A stretch of 42,630 nt of DNA from an uncultured Alphaproteobacteria bacterium. GTDB lineage: Bacteria > Pseudomonadota > Alphaproteobacteria > HIMB59 > GCA-002718135. The stretch is from the NCBI GenBank assembly GCA_902592345.1, contig CACJEE010000008.1, positions 1 through 42,630 on the forward strand. Direction: 5' to 3'. Of this stretch, positions 1 to 10,420 are shown piece after piece (positions within the stretch are counted from its first letter, which is position 1; each line of letters begins with the position of its first letter). The position numbers were made by a program, and so were the translations under genes. The notes under the pieces were generated by a model that saw nothing but the letters and a program-made list of their open reading frames with translations, did not search any database and had not been told where the DNA came from.

Positions 1-522
1 CCACTAAATGAAAAAGTAGAAGAGAGTTTAAAAAAAATATTAAAACCAAATCAAGATTATGTTGGTATAGCCCCTGGAGCCGGTGAAAAGAATAAAATTT
101 GGCCTATTCAGAATTATATTGCATTATGCAGATATTTAGAGACTAAAGATTGTAAATTGGTTTTTTACTTAGGCCCAAACGAAAAAGAATATGAGGAAGT
201 TTTAAAAATGCATTTTAAAAAAGCAATATTTTTAGAAAATGAATTGTTATTAAGCAATTATAGTAATATTGAAATAATTATGACATCAACAAAATTTTTA
301 AAATTTGCTATATCGAATGATAGTGGTGTTAGTCATATGCTTTCAACAAATCATTGCCCTTTAATCAAATTGTTTGGACCAAAAGATGCAAAAAAATTTA
401 CTCCAAGAATAAAAAATTTAATTACTATTTCATCATCAGAGGTTAATTCTAATAGAGTAGAGGATATTAAGGTTTCTAGAGTTATTAAAACCATTGAAGA
501 TATGAAATTTATTAATGTTTAA
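1..522 (+). CDS. Glycosyltransferase family 9 (heptosyltransferase-like), C-terminal part; truncated by the window edge
   Basis: Frame 1 is open from base 1 (PLNEKVEESLKKILKPNQDYVGIAPGAGEKNKIWPIQNYIAL...), continuous with the listed 157-522 ORF. 'GIAPGAGEKNKIWP' and 'ISNDSGVSHMLSTNHCPLIKLFGP' are typical GT9 motifs. Confidence 0.8.
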   Translation, partial: PLNEKVEESLKKILKPNQDYVGIAPGAGEKNKIWPIQNYIALCRYLETKDCKLVFYLGPNEKEYEEVLKMHFKKAIFLENELLLSNYSNIEIIMTSTKFLKFAISNDSGVSHMLSTNHCPLIKLFGPKDAKKFTPRIKNLITISSSEVNSNRVEDIKVSRVIKTIEDMKFINV

Positions 523-1219
523 ATTTGAAAAATTAGTATTTGGTGATTTGGGGTGGGGTGATGAATTTTTATTTGCAACCTTGATGACAATTACAGTTAG
601 TATTTTATCAATGGGACTTGGCTTATGTTTAGCAATAATTACAGTTTGGGCTAAGCTAATTACTAATAAAATTACTCGTTTAATTGCTAATTTTTATACT
701 ACTGTTGTAAGAGGCGTGCCTGAATTGCTTGTTATATATCTAATTTTTTTTGGAGGAAACTCTGTTGTGATGAGTGTCGCTAAACTTTTTGGTTACAATG
801 GATATATTGAATTAAATGCTTTAACAATTGGCACAATTGCAATAGCTTTTATATCTGCTACTTATTCAAGTGAAGTTCTCAGAGCTGCTTACTTAGCGGT
901 CAATAAAGGACAAGTAGAAGCTGCTAAGGCGCTAGGACTTAGTAAAATACAAATTTTTTTTAGAGTAATAGGCCCTCAAATATTAAGGCATGCTTTACCA
1001 GGAATTGGTAATGTATGGCAAATCACACTTAAAGATACATCTTTAATTTCTGTTACTGGATTAGTTGAAATAATGAGACAAACAAGAATTGCATCTAATG
1101 TAGAGCATTCTCCATTAACCTTTCTTGTTACAGCAGCATTTTTATATTTATTTCTTACAACTTTTTCTGGAAAATTTTTTAAAGTTTTAGAATTAAATTA
1201 TTCTAAAGGATATAACTAA
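515..1219 (+). CDS. Amino-acid ABC transporter permease (HisQ/ArtQ-type)
   Basis: ORF with 'VVRGVPELLVIYLIFFGG' and the EAA loop 'EAAKALGLSKIQIFFRVIGPQILRHALPGIGN'. Confidence 0.9.
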   Translation: MFKFEKLVFGDLGWGDEFLFATLMTITVSILSMGLGLCLAIITVWAKLITNKITRLIANFYTTVVRGVPELLVIYLIFFGGNSVVMSVAKLFGYNGYIELNALTIGTIAIAFISATYSSEVLRAAYLAVNKGQVEAAKALGLSKIQIFFRVIGPQILRHALPGIGNVWQITLKDTSLISVTGLVEIMRQTRIASNVEHSPLTFLVTAAFLYLFLTTFSGKFFKVLELNYSKGYN

Positions 1220-1932
1220 TGGAATATATTTTAGAAAACCTAAATCAATCTTTATTATTCAGAAATTTTGTTGAAGTTTTATTAGGATTAGATAACACAT
1301 TATTGTTATTGATTATTTCACTTCCAGTAGGTTTTATTTTATCTCTAATATTTGCCATAGGAAGAGTTTCAGAAAATAAACTTATCTCTAAAACTATTGC
1401 AAGTTATATTTTCATTATTAGAGGTACTCCATTGCTAGTTCAGATATATTTAATTTACTTTGGATTAGGTTCTATTGTGTATATTAGAGAAAGTTTTTTG
1501 TGGTATTTGCTTAGAGAACCATTTTGGTGTGGTGTTTTAGCACTCACTATAAATACTGTTGCTTATGGCAGTGAAATTTTTAGAGGTGGTATACAATCTG
1601 TAACAAAAGGACAGATTGAGTCTGGTTTGTCGTTGGGATTTAATAAATTAATGCTTTTAAGAAAGGTAATTTTACCTATTGCACTTAGAAAAGTTTTGCC
1701 ATCTTATGGTAATGAATTAATTTTAATGGTCAAGGCAACATCTTTAGTAAGTCTTACAACTTATATGGAGATGACTGGTATTGCTAGAAAAATAATGGCA
1801 AAAACATTTGCACCAGTGGAAGCATTTATAGCTGCAGGGATTTTATATTTATTTTTAAATTTTTTAATGGTTCAATTTGTTAAATATTTAGAATGGAAGT
1901 ATAATCCTCACTTAAGGGTATCAGAGTCTTAA
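1219..1932 (+). CDS. Amino-acid ABC transporter permease (HisM-type)
   Basis: ORF with 'IIRGTPLLVQIYLIYFGLG' and 'SGLSLGFNKLMLLRKVILPIALRKVLPSYGNE'. Overlaps the stop of the preceding permease. Confidence 0.9.
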   Translation: MEYILENLNQSLLFRNFVEVLLGLDNTLLLLIISLPVGFILSLIFAIGRVSENKLISKTIASYIFIIRGTPLLVQIYLIYFGLGSIVYIRESFLWYLLREPFWCGVLALTINTVAYGSEIFRGGIQSVTKGQIESGLSLGFNKLMLLRKVILPIALRKVLPSYGNELILMVKATSLVSLTTYMEMTGIARKIMAKTFAPVEAFIAAGILYLFLNFLMVQFVKYLEWKYNPHLRVSES

Positions 1933-1971
1933 TTTTTGAACTTTATATTATTTTGATACAATAATAGTAAT

Positions 1972-2801
1972 TTAATGTTTATAATTTGTATGTGCTAAAC
2001 TTTTTGATAAGTAATTATATCCGATTTTGGCATATTCAAATGGGTTAGCTTTTTTTGGATCTTGCTCAGCTTCAATTATTAGCCATTTTTCATAATTATT
2101 TTCATACAAAATTTTAAATAGTGGCTTATAATCAATGCATCCATCTCCAGGAACGGTAAAAACACCATCTAAAAAAGATTCTCTAAAACTAAGGTCATTT
2201 TTGAGCGAATTTTCTAAAATATCTTTTCGTATATCTTTGCAATGTACATGATTAATTTTTTGAACATAGTTTTTTAATACTCTTTCATAGTTTGCTTGAG
2301 CAAAAAGCAAATGACCAGTATCATAAAGAAGGAAAGTATTTTCATTTGTATGTTCCATAAATCGATCAACATCATTTTCTGTTTGTATAATTGTTCCCAT
2401 ATGTTCGTGGTATGACATTGGAATACCTTCATCATATAAACGGTTGGAAATTTTTTTGTTTGATTACCTTGAATTGATCCTGACACATCAGCAAAAACAA
2501 ATACGTCAGCATTAACCAATTTGAGCAAGCTTAAATGATCTTGCATTGCGGACCATTCCTCCTCAACAGATCTATTTCTTAAGAGAGATCCATACCACCC
2601 ACCTGGCATTTTGAGATTATATTTATCGAGTAAAAAATTTGTAATTCCTGGATTTCTTGGAAATTTTCCACCAAGTTCTATGCCTGTAAATCCTGCTAAA
2701 GAAGCTTCTTCTAAGCATTGTTCAATAGGCGTGTCACCTCCTAGTTCTGGCATGTCATCGTTGCTCCATGCGATCGGTGCTATTCCCAATTTAATTTTCA
2801 T
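1972..2801 (-). pseudogene. iolE: Myo-inosose-2 dehydratase-like (IolE / sugar phosphate isomerase/epimerase), disrupted by an internal deletion with frameshift
   Basis: N-terminal half in one frame (MKIKLGIAPIAWSNDDMPELGGDTPIEQCLEEASLAGFTGIELGG...DVSGSIQGNQTKK) and C-terminal half in another (KISNRLYDEGIPMSYHEHMGTIIQTENDVDRFMEHT...LLYDTGHLLFAQ...). They meet at an A-tract near 2445-2460. Confidence 0.75.
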
Positions 2802-2845
2802 TTTTTTTTATATTTCATGATATGAAGAAAAAATAAAGAGCAAAT

Positions 2846-3667
2846 ATGAATATTCTTATAGTAGATGGTAATGAAAAGGAAGCCTCTGAAAGATATACTA
2901 AAATGGGTATGGATACACAGTATGAAGTATATAAAAATGTTCTAGAGAATTTATCTAATAATAATTTAAATATTTTAGTAGTTCATCCCGCTATTAAAGA
3001 TCAGTATTTACCTCTTGGAGTTAGTTTGGATGATTTTGATGGCATAGCTTGGACAGGGAGTTTACTCAATATATACGACATGACTCCATCAATAATAAAA
3101 CAGATTGAGCTTGCAAAAAGTCTTTATACAAAAAAAAATAAAATATTTGGTAGTTGTTGGGGATTACATGTTTTAGTAACCGCTGCAGGGGGAAAGATTA
3201 GAAAAAATCCAAATGGGTTAGAGGCTGTAGTAGCAAAAGAAATTACAATTAATGATCAGGGTTTGCAACATCCAATGTATAAAGGAAAAAACAAAGTTTT
3301 CGATGCTTTTTGTTGGCATTATGATGATACTGAAAATTTACCCTCCAATGCTTCCATATTGGCTTCTAATGAAAAAAGTAAAGTTCAATCAATTGATTTT
3401 AATATAAATGACTCAAGTGTTTGGGCAGTACAGTATCATCCAGAATTTGATCCATTGTGGATTGCTGGTTTAATGAAACAGAGAGAGGACATATTATTGA
3501 AAGAAAAAGCTTTTTCTGAAAAAAAATTTTTTGATGAAGAATTAAAATTTTTTTCAAATTATAAGAATAACCATCAAGAACAACATTTTAAAAAATATAA
3601 AGATTTAACTAATATTAATAATCACACTTTAGAGTTATCTAATTGGATCAAGCAATTTAATTATTAA
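2846..3667 (+). CDS. Class I glutamine amidotransferase domain protein (GuaA-like GATase1)
   Basis: Nucleophile elbow 'GSCWGLHVLVTAAGG' and 'AVQYHPEFDP' His-Glu motif. Confidence 0.85.
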   Translation: MNILIVDGNEKEASERYTKMGMDTQYEVYKNVLENLSNNNLNILVVHPAIKDQYLPLGVSLDDFDGIAWTGSLLNIYDMTPSIIKQIELAKSLYTKKNKIFGSCWGLHVLVTAAGGKIRKNPNGLEAVVAKEITINDQGLQHPMYKGKNKVFDAFCWHYDDTENLPSNASILASNEKSKVQSIDFNINDSSVWAVQYHPEFDPLWIAGLMKQREDILLKEKAFSEKKFFDEELKFFSNYKNNHQEQHFKKYKDLTNINNHTLELSNWIKQFNY

Positions 3668-5138
3668 GTGATATCAAGTTTTTAATAGTTTTTTTCCAAT
3701 TATTAATTCTTTTCTGCATAACTATTTTATTTGTTTTTGGTTTAGCTTCTTTATTTTTTTTCCAAAATCTTTTTATTTCATTTATGTTATTAATTAATCC
3801 TGAATTAAGTCCTGCTAAATAAGCTGCGCCAAGAGATGTGGTTTCGATGTTTTCTGGTTTGATAATTTTTACTTGTGTTACATCTGATAAACTTTGAAGA
3901 AAGTTTTTATTATTTATCATTCCGCCATCAACTCTTATTTCTGTAATTTTAATTTTAGCATCTCGCTCCATTGATTCTATTAAGTCTAATGTTTGGAATG
4001 AGATGCTATCTAGTGTTGCCTTTATAATATCTGCCTGTGATGTATTTCTGGTTAATCCAAATATTGCTCCTCTTGTATTCGGTTTCCAATGAGGAGCTCC
4101 CAAACCTGTAAGAGCAGGCACAACAATAACTTCTTCATATCTATTGGCTTGAGAATAGATTTTATCAGTTTCTTTTGAGTCTTTAAAAAATAACATATTA
4201 TCTCTAAGCCATTGAATTGCTGATCCAGCAACAAATATACTGCCTTCATAACAAAACATCTTTTTTCCATTAATTTTAAAAGCTACTGTTGTTAGAAGTT
4301 TATTTGAAGATATTTTAAATTTATTTCCTATGTTCATTAATAAAAAACACCCAGTTCCATAAGTGCTTTTTGACTGACCTGCATTAAAACATGCTTGACC
4401 TATTGTAGCCGCTTGTTGGTCGCCCGCCATTCCACCTATTTCAATTTTACCACCAAATAATTTAGTTGTTCCAAAATTATAAGAGTTTTCTTTTACATCG
4501 GGCAACATGCTCTTATCTATATTAAATAAATTTAAAAGTTCTTCAGACCATCTCTCTTTTTTTGGATCATAGATCATTGTCCTGGAAGCATTTGTTATAT
4601 CTGTTAAATGTGATCTGCCTTCAGTGAGTTTCCAAAGTAGCCAAGTATCAATGGTTCCAAATAGAATATTTTTATTTAAGATTTTTTTCTTTTTTTGAAC
4701 ATTATTTAATATCCAGTTAATTTTTGTTGCTGAGAAATATGGATCTAATACTAATCCAGTAATTTTCTGAATCATTTTATCTTTTTTTTTTAATTTTAGT
4801 TTTTTGCAATAATCAGCTGTTCTTCTATCTTGCCATACAATTGCTTTATTTAATGGTTTCCCTGTTAATTTATTCCATAAGACAGTTGTCTCTCTTTGAT
4901 TTGTAATACCTATAGAAATAATCTGAGCTGATTTAAGTTTATTTTTTTTTATTGTTAATTGTATTAACTTTTTTACATCATTCCAAATATCTTCGGCATC
5001 ATGTTCTACCCAACCATCTTTTGGAAAAAATTGTTTCAATTCTTTTTGCTGAATACTTTTGATTATAAATTTATCATCATACAATACAACCCTTGAGCTA
5101 GTTGTACCTTGATCAATTGAGAGGATATATCTTTTCAT
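3657..5138 (-). CDS. glpK: Glycerol kinase
   Basis: FGGY kinase: 'YILSIDQGTTSSRVVLYD', 'DGWVEHDAEDIW', 'GITNQRETTVLW', 'VWQDRRT', 'GGMAGDQQAATIGQACF', 'VDGGMINN'. Confidence 0.95.
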   Translation of the reverse strand: MKRYILSIDQGTTSSRVVLYDDKFIIKSIQQKELKQFFPKDGWVEHDAEDIWNDVKKLIQLTIKKNKLKSAQIISIGITNQRETTVLWNKLTGKPLNKAIVWQDRRTADYCKKLKLKKKDKMIQKITGLVLDPYFSATKINWILNNVQKKKKILNKNILFGTIDTWLLWKLTEGRSHLTDITNASRTMIYDPKKERWSEELLNLFNIDKSMLPDVKENSYNFGTTKLFGGKIEIGGMAGDQQAATIGQACFNAGQSKSTYGTGCFLLMNIGNKFKISSNKLLTTVAFKINGKKMFCYEGSIFVAGSAIQWLRDNMLFFKDSKETDKIYSQANRYEEVIVVPALTGLGAPHWKPNTRGAIFGLTRNTSQADIIKATLDSISFQTLDLIESMERDAKIKITEIRVDGGMINNKNFLQSLSDVTQVKIIKPENIETTSLGAAYLAGLNSGLINNINEIKRFWKKNKEAKPKTNKIVMQKRINNWKKTIKNLISLNN

Positions 5139-5140
5139 AA

Positions 5141-7078
5141 TTAAATATCAATTTGATCAGTAAAATTTGCATTTTCTTGAATAAACTTAAATCTATATTC
5201 AGCTTTTTTACCCATCAAAGATTCAAATAAATTTTCTGTTTTCTTCAATTCTTTTTTCCCTTGATTGATATTTACGTTTAACAATTTTCTTTTCTCTGGA
5301 TTCATAGTAGTTGATTTAAGTTGTTCTGCTGGCATTTCGCCAAGTCCTTTGTAACGACTTAAGGCTACATGCATTTTATTGGAAAACTCTTTTTTAATAA
5401 TTTTATCTTTTTCATGTTCATCATATGCAAAAAAAACTTTGTCTTTATGCTGTATTTTAAAAAGAGGAGGCATAGCTAAATATAACCTATTATTATCAAT
5501 TATAGGCCTCATGTATTTATAAATGAAAGTTATAAGTAATGTTGCAATGTGTGATCCATCAACATCAGCATCGGTCATTAAAATTATTTTTTCATACCTT
5601 AATTTTGATAAATCAAAATTTTTACCAATACCACATCCAAGTGATTGTATTAGATTTTGAATTTCATTATTATCAGCAATTTTTGACAAACTAACACTAA
5701 AGACATTTAATATTTTTCCTCTTAAAGGCAATATAGCTTGTAACTCTCTATGTCGAGCTTGTTTGGCTGAACCTCCTGCACTGTCACCTTCAACTATAAA
5801 TAATTCAGTGCCTTCAATTTGCTTACTTGAACAGTCAACCAGTTTTCCTGGAAGTTTATTACGCTCTTTAATTGATTTTCTTTCTAGTTCTTTTATTTTA
5901 GTTAAATCTGTTCTTAATAAGGATCTTTCAACCAAGGTTTCAATAAGTGCTTTAGTAATTTTCTTATTTGAATTTAGCCATAATAAAAATTCATTTTGAA
6001 TTATTGATTCCAGTCGTTTTTGCAGCTTTGGCATAATAATTCTTTTTTTTGTCTGCCCCTCAAAACTAGGTTCGTTTATAAATATAGAAATAATTATGTC
6101 TGAATAATCTGCTAAATCGTTAATATTTATATTTGAAATTTTAGATACTTGGTTTTTTTGCCCATATAGTTTTATGGCTTTTAAAATTCCATTTTTAAAA
6201 CCATTTTCATGTGACCCTCCATCAGGTGTTTCTATGGTATTGCAGAATGAAATCAATGAAGCTTTTTCATTTTGATTAAAACTTATGAAGATTTCACATT
6301 TCTCATTATCATCTATATTTTTAATTATTGAAAATTGCTTATCAAATAATTTAGCAGTATTCTTATTTTTTATTTCTGAAAAATCAGCAATTCCATTTTT
6401 AAAATAAAATTTTTCATAGTTTGGAGTGTTATCATTTATTAATTCTTTATCAATTTTAAAATCGATAATTGTTCTTGATACAAGTACAGCCTTCATTTTT
6501 ATAAAATCATATAATTTTTTTGGTGAAAATTGGATTGTCTCAAAAATACTTTCATCAGGAGTAAAGATTATTTCAGTCCCTTTTTCATTTTTTTTACATT
6601 TTGTTATCTTAATTTTAGTTTTAGGTTTCCCTTTTGAATATAATTGTGAATATTTTTTACTATTCTTATGTACATTGACCTCTAATGAAGAACTTAGGGC
6701 ATTTACAACGGAGATTCCAACACCGTGCAATCCTCCCGATGTCTTATAAGAATTATTATCAAATTTCCCTCCAGCGTGAAGTGTAGAAAGTACTATTTCT
6801 AAAGCTCTTTTATTTTTAAATTTAGGATGAAAATCAATTGGTATACCTCTGCCATTATCTCTAATTTTAATTGATCCATCTTTTTTATAATGAAAAGAAA
6901 CCTCACTTGCATACCCTGCAACGACTTCATCTATGCTATTATCTAGCACTTCATTTACTAAGTGATGTAATCCTTGTTCATTTGTACTTCCTATGTACAT
7001 GCCTGGTCTTTTTCTAACAGGTTCTAATCCCTCTAAAACTTCTATATTTTTTGCTGAATAAGTAGCTTTTTTAGCCAT
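5141..7078 (-). CDS. parE: DNA topoisomerase IV subunit B (start chosen at MAKKATYS; listed ORF extends to 7093)
   Basis: GHKL and TOPRIM motifs: 'EGLEPVRKRPGMYIGSTNEQGLHHLVNEVLDNSIDE', 'GGLHGVGISVVNALS', 'EGDSAGGSAKQARHRELQAILPLRGKILNV', 'MTDADVDGSHI'. Confidence 0.95.
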   Translation of the reverse strand: MAKKATYSAKNIEVLEGLEPVRKRPGMYIGSTNEQGLHHLVNEVLDNSIDEVVAGYASEVSFHYKKDGSIKIRDNGRGIPIDFHPKFKNKRALEIVLSTLHAGGKFDNNSYKTSGGLHGVGISVVNALSSSLEVNVHKNSKKYSQLYSKGKPKTKIKITKCKKNEKGTEIIFTPDESIFETIQFSPKKLYDFIKMKAVLVSRTIIDFKIDKELINDNTPNYEKFYFKNGIADFSEIKNKNTAKLFDKQFSIIKNIDDNEKCEIFISFNQNEKASLISFCNTIETPDGGSHENGFKNGILKAIKLYGQKNQVSKISNININDLADYSDIIISIFINEPSFEGQTKKRIIMPKLQKRLESIIQNEFLLWLNSNKKITKALIETLVERSLLRTDLTKIKELERKSIKERNKLPGKLVDCSSKQIEGTELFIVEGDSAGGSAKQARHRELQAILPLRGKILNVFSVSLSKIADNNEIQNLIQSLGCGIGKNFDLSKLRYEKIILMTDADVDGSHIATLLITFIYKYMRPIIDNNRLYLAMPPLFKIQHKDKVFFAYDEHEKDKIIKKEFSNKMHVALSRYKGLGEMPAEQLKSTTMNPEKRKLLNVNINQGKKELKKTENLFESLMGKKAEYRFKFIQENANFTDQIDI

Positions 7079-7113
7079 TACTTTTTTTATCAAAAGTATC
7101 GAAAAAATGACAT

Positions 7114-7145
7114 AAAAAAAACCGTCTAAATAAAAGACGGTTTTT
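7114..7145 (-). terminator. Rho-independent terminator downstream of glnA
   Basis: Inverted repeat aaaccgtct..agacggttt (7-bp core at 7121-7127 and 7135-7141, extended by A/T). A run of A on the + strand gives the U-tract on the minus strand. Just past the glnA stop (7183). Confidence 0.85.
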
Positions 7146-7182
7146 AATTACAATTTAATTTAGTGAAAAATTTTATAAATTT

Positions 7183-8616
7183 TTAGACATCATAATAAAG
7201 ATTAAACTCATGTGGATGAGGTCTTATATCCATTGGGCTAACTTCATTTTCCCTTTTGTAAGCAATATAAGTTTCAATGTTATCTTTAGTAAATACATCG
7301 CCCTTAAGCAAATATTTATGATCTTTTTCTAAAGCATCAAGAGACTCAGCAAGAGAACCAGGTGTTGAAGGAATTTTTTCTAAGACACTAGCTGGAGCTT
7401 CATATATATTTATATCCGTAGGTTTACCTGGATTAATCTTATTTTTAACACCATCTAAACCTGCCATTAATATCGCTGAAAATGCTAGATAAGGATTTGA
7501 AGAAGGGTCTGGACATCTAAACTCAATTCTTTTTGCTTTAGGGCTAGCTGTATAGTTCTTAGGTATTCTAACAGATGCAGTTCTATTAGCAGCAGAATAA
7601 GCAATATTTACAGGTGCTTCAAATCCTGGCACCAAACGTTTATAAGAATTTGTTGTAGGTGCACAAAAAGCTAATAATGATGGAGCATGTTTTAATATTC
7701 CACCTATGTAATAAAGTGCAAATTCACTTAAATCTGCGTAGTTACCTTTTTTATACATTAGTGTTTTATTTTTTTTCCAGATACTAGAATGAACATGCAT
7801 GCCTGATCCATTATCTTCAAAAAGTGGTTTTGGCATAAATGTTGCAGTAAGACCATGAAGTTTAGCAACATTTTTAACAACATATTTATATCTCAATAAA
7901 TCATCAGCCATTGATAATAGTGGTGAGAATTCTAAATCAATCTCACACTGTCCCCCAGTTGCAACTTCATGGTGCGAAGCTTCAACATTAATTCCGATAT
8001 CCTCCATTGTTAAAACCATTTCAGTTCTAACATCTTGCAAACTATCAGATGGAGGTAATGGGAAATACCCACCTTTATGTCTTGGTTTGTGTCCTAAATT
8101 TGGATTTTCATCTTTTCCTGTGTTCCAAGCTCCTTCAGTAGAGTCTACTTCATGAAAAGCAAAGTTAGAACCTGAGTCATACTTAACATCATTAAATACA
8201 AAAAATTCAGCTTCAGGGCCAAAATATGCTATATCACCCATACCAGAAGATTTAAGATATTTTTCTGCCTTTTTTGCAATATATCTAGGATCTCTCGTAT
8301 AACTTTCATAAGTAATTGGATCAACAACATCACAAGTAAATGCAATTGTTTTTTCAGAATAAAATGGATCAACGTATGCGGTGGTTACATCAGGTACCAT
8401 TGCCATATCACTATTTTCAATGGATTGAAATCCTCTAACAGATGAGCCATCAAAACCAACACCATCTTTAAATAAATCTTCAGTTAAATATTTAATTGGA
8501 ATTGAGATATGATGTGTTGATCCAGGCATGTCTGTGAAACGAAGATCAACCATTTTTATTTCTTCATTTTTAATTTTTTTTAATAATTCTTTAGCAGTCT
8601 TGCATTTATATTTCAT
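7183..8616 (-). CDS. glnA: Glutamine synthetase type I (start chosen at MKYKCKTAKELL; listed ORF extends to 8637)
   Basis: 'MVDLRFTDMPGSTHHISIP', 'VGFDGSSVRGFQSIENSDM', 'FGPEAEFFVF', 'GSGMHVHSSIWK', 'NRTASVRIP', 'RIEFRCPDPSSNPYLAFSAILMAGLDG'. Shine-Dalgarno-like GAGGTG precedes ATG at 8616. Confidence 0.97.
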   Translation of the reverse strand: MKYKCKTAKELLKKIKNEEIKMVDLRFTDMPGSTHHISIPIKYLTEDLFKDGVGFDGSSVRGFQSIENSDMAMVPDVTTAYVDPFYSEKTIAFTCDVVDPITYESYTRDPRYIAKKAEKYLKSSGMGDIAYFGPEAEFFVFNDVKYDSGSNFAFHEVDSTEGAWNTGKDENPNLGHKPRHKGGYFPLPPSDSLQDVRTEMVLTMEDIGINVEASHHEVATGGQCEIDLEFSPLLSMADDLLRYKYVVKNVAKLHGLTATFMPKPLFEDNGSGMHVHSSIWKKNKTLMYKKGNYADLSEFALYYIGGILKHAPSLLAFCAPTTNSYKRLVPGFEAPVNIAYSAANRTASVRIPKNYTASPKAKRIEFRCPDPSSNPYLAFSAILMAGLDGVKNKINPGKPTDINIYEAPASVLEKIPSTPGSLAESLDALEKDHKYLLKGDVFTKDNIETYIAYKRENEVSPMDIRPHPHEFNLYYDV

Positions 8617-8639
8617 ATACACCTCATGTTCTAACATTG

Positions 8640-8664
8640 ACTAATTTCAACAACTGAAATTAGT
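8640..8664 (-). promoter_or_regulatory. Perfect 10-bp hairpin in the glnA leader, between the riboswitch aptamers and the glnA start codon
   Basis: actaatttca (8640-8649) / loop acaac / tgaaattagt (8655-8664). Confidence 0.6.
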
Positions 8665-8710
8665 TTATTAATCAATTCATGCTCTAGTTATGAAATCTGC
8701 TTTTTTTCCG

Positions 8711-8757
8711 CGTTCCTTCAGCTGAAGCTTACTTCCGACCCAAAAGGGTTGAACGAT
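8711..8757 (-). ncRNA. glnA RNA motif (glutamine riboswitch class), aptamer proximal to glnA
   Basis: Minus-strand AUCGUUCA-ACCCUUUUGGGU-CGGAAGUAAGCUUCAGCUGAAGGAACG: P1 CGUUC/GAACG, P2 ACCC/GGGU, internal CGGAAGUA...GAAGG motif, short P3 AGC/GCU. Matches the glnA RNA consensus as I recall it. Confidence 0.9.
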
Positions 8758-8773
8758 TTATAACTTTTGCATG

Positions 8774-8828
8774 CGTTCCTTCGGTCAAAGACCTACTTCC
8801 GATTTAAGAAAATCTTAAATTGAACGAT
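8774..8828 (-). ncRNA. glnA RNA motif (glutamine riboswitch class), aptamer distal to glnA (first transcribed)
   Basis: Minus-strand AUCGUUCA-AUUUAAGAUUUUCUUAAAU-CGGAAGUAGGUCUUUGACCGAAGGAACG: P1 CGUUC/GAACG, P2 AUUUAAG/CUUAAAU, P3 GGUC/GACC, same conserved core as the second copy. Confidence 0.92.
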
Positions 8829-8869
8829 TAAAAGTCTTTTATTAATTTTATCAAAAAAGTAAAGTTAAT

Positions 8870-10365
<1,496 letters not shown>

Positions 10366-10420
10366 TTTTTTGGTATAGCGAATAAACTTTATTAATAAAA
10401 CTTAAATTTATTAATTCAAC

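Noticed and set aside
2611-2820. 69-aa plus-strand ORF over the 5' end of iolE
   Set aside because: Antisense shadow of the iolE reading frame with no recognisable domain.
4052-4270. 72-aa minus-strand ORF inside glpK
   Set aside because: Alternative frame of the same strand within a clearly coding, motif-rich glpK.
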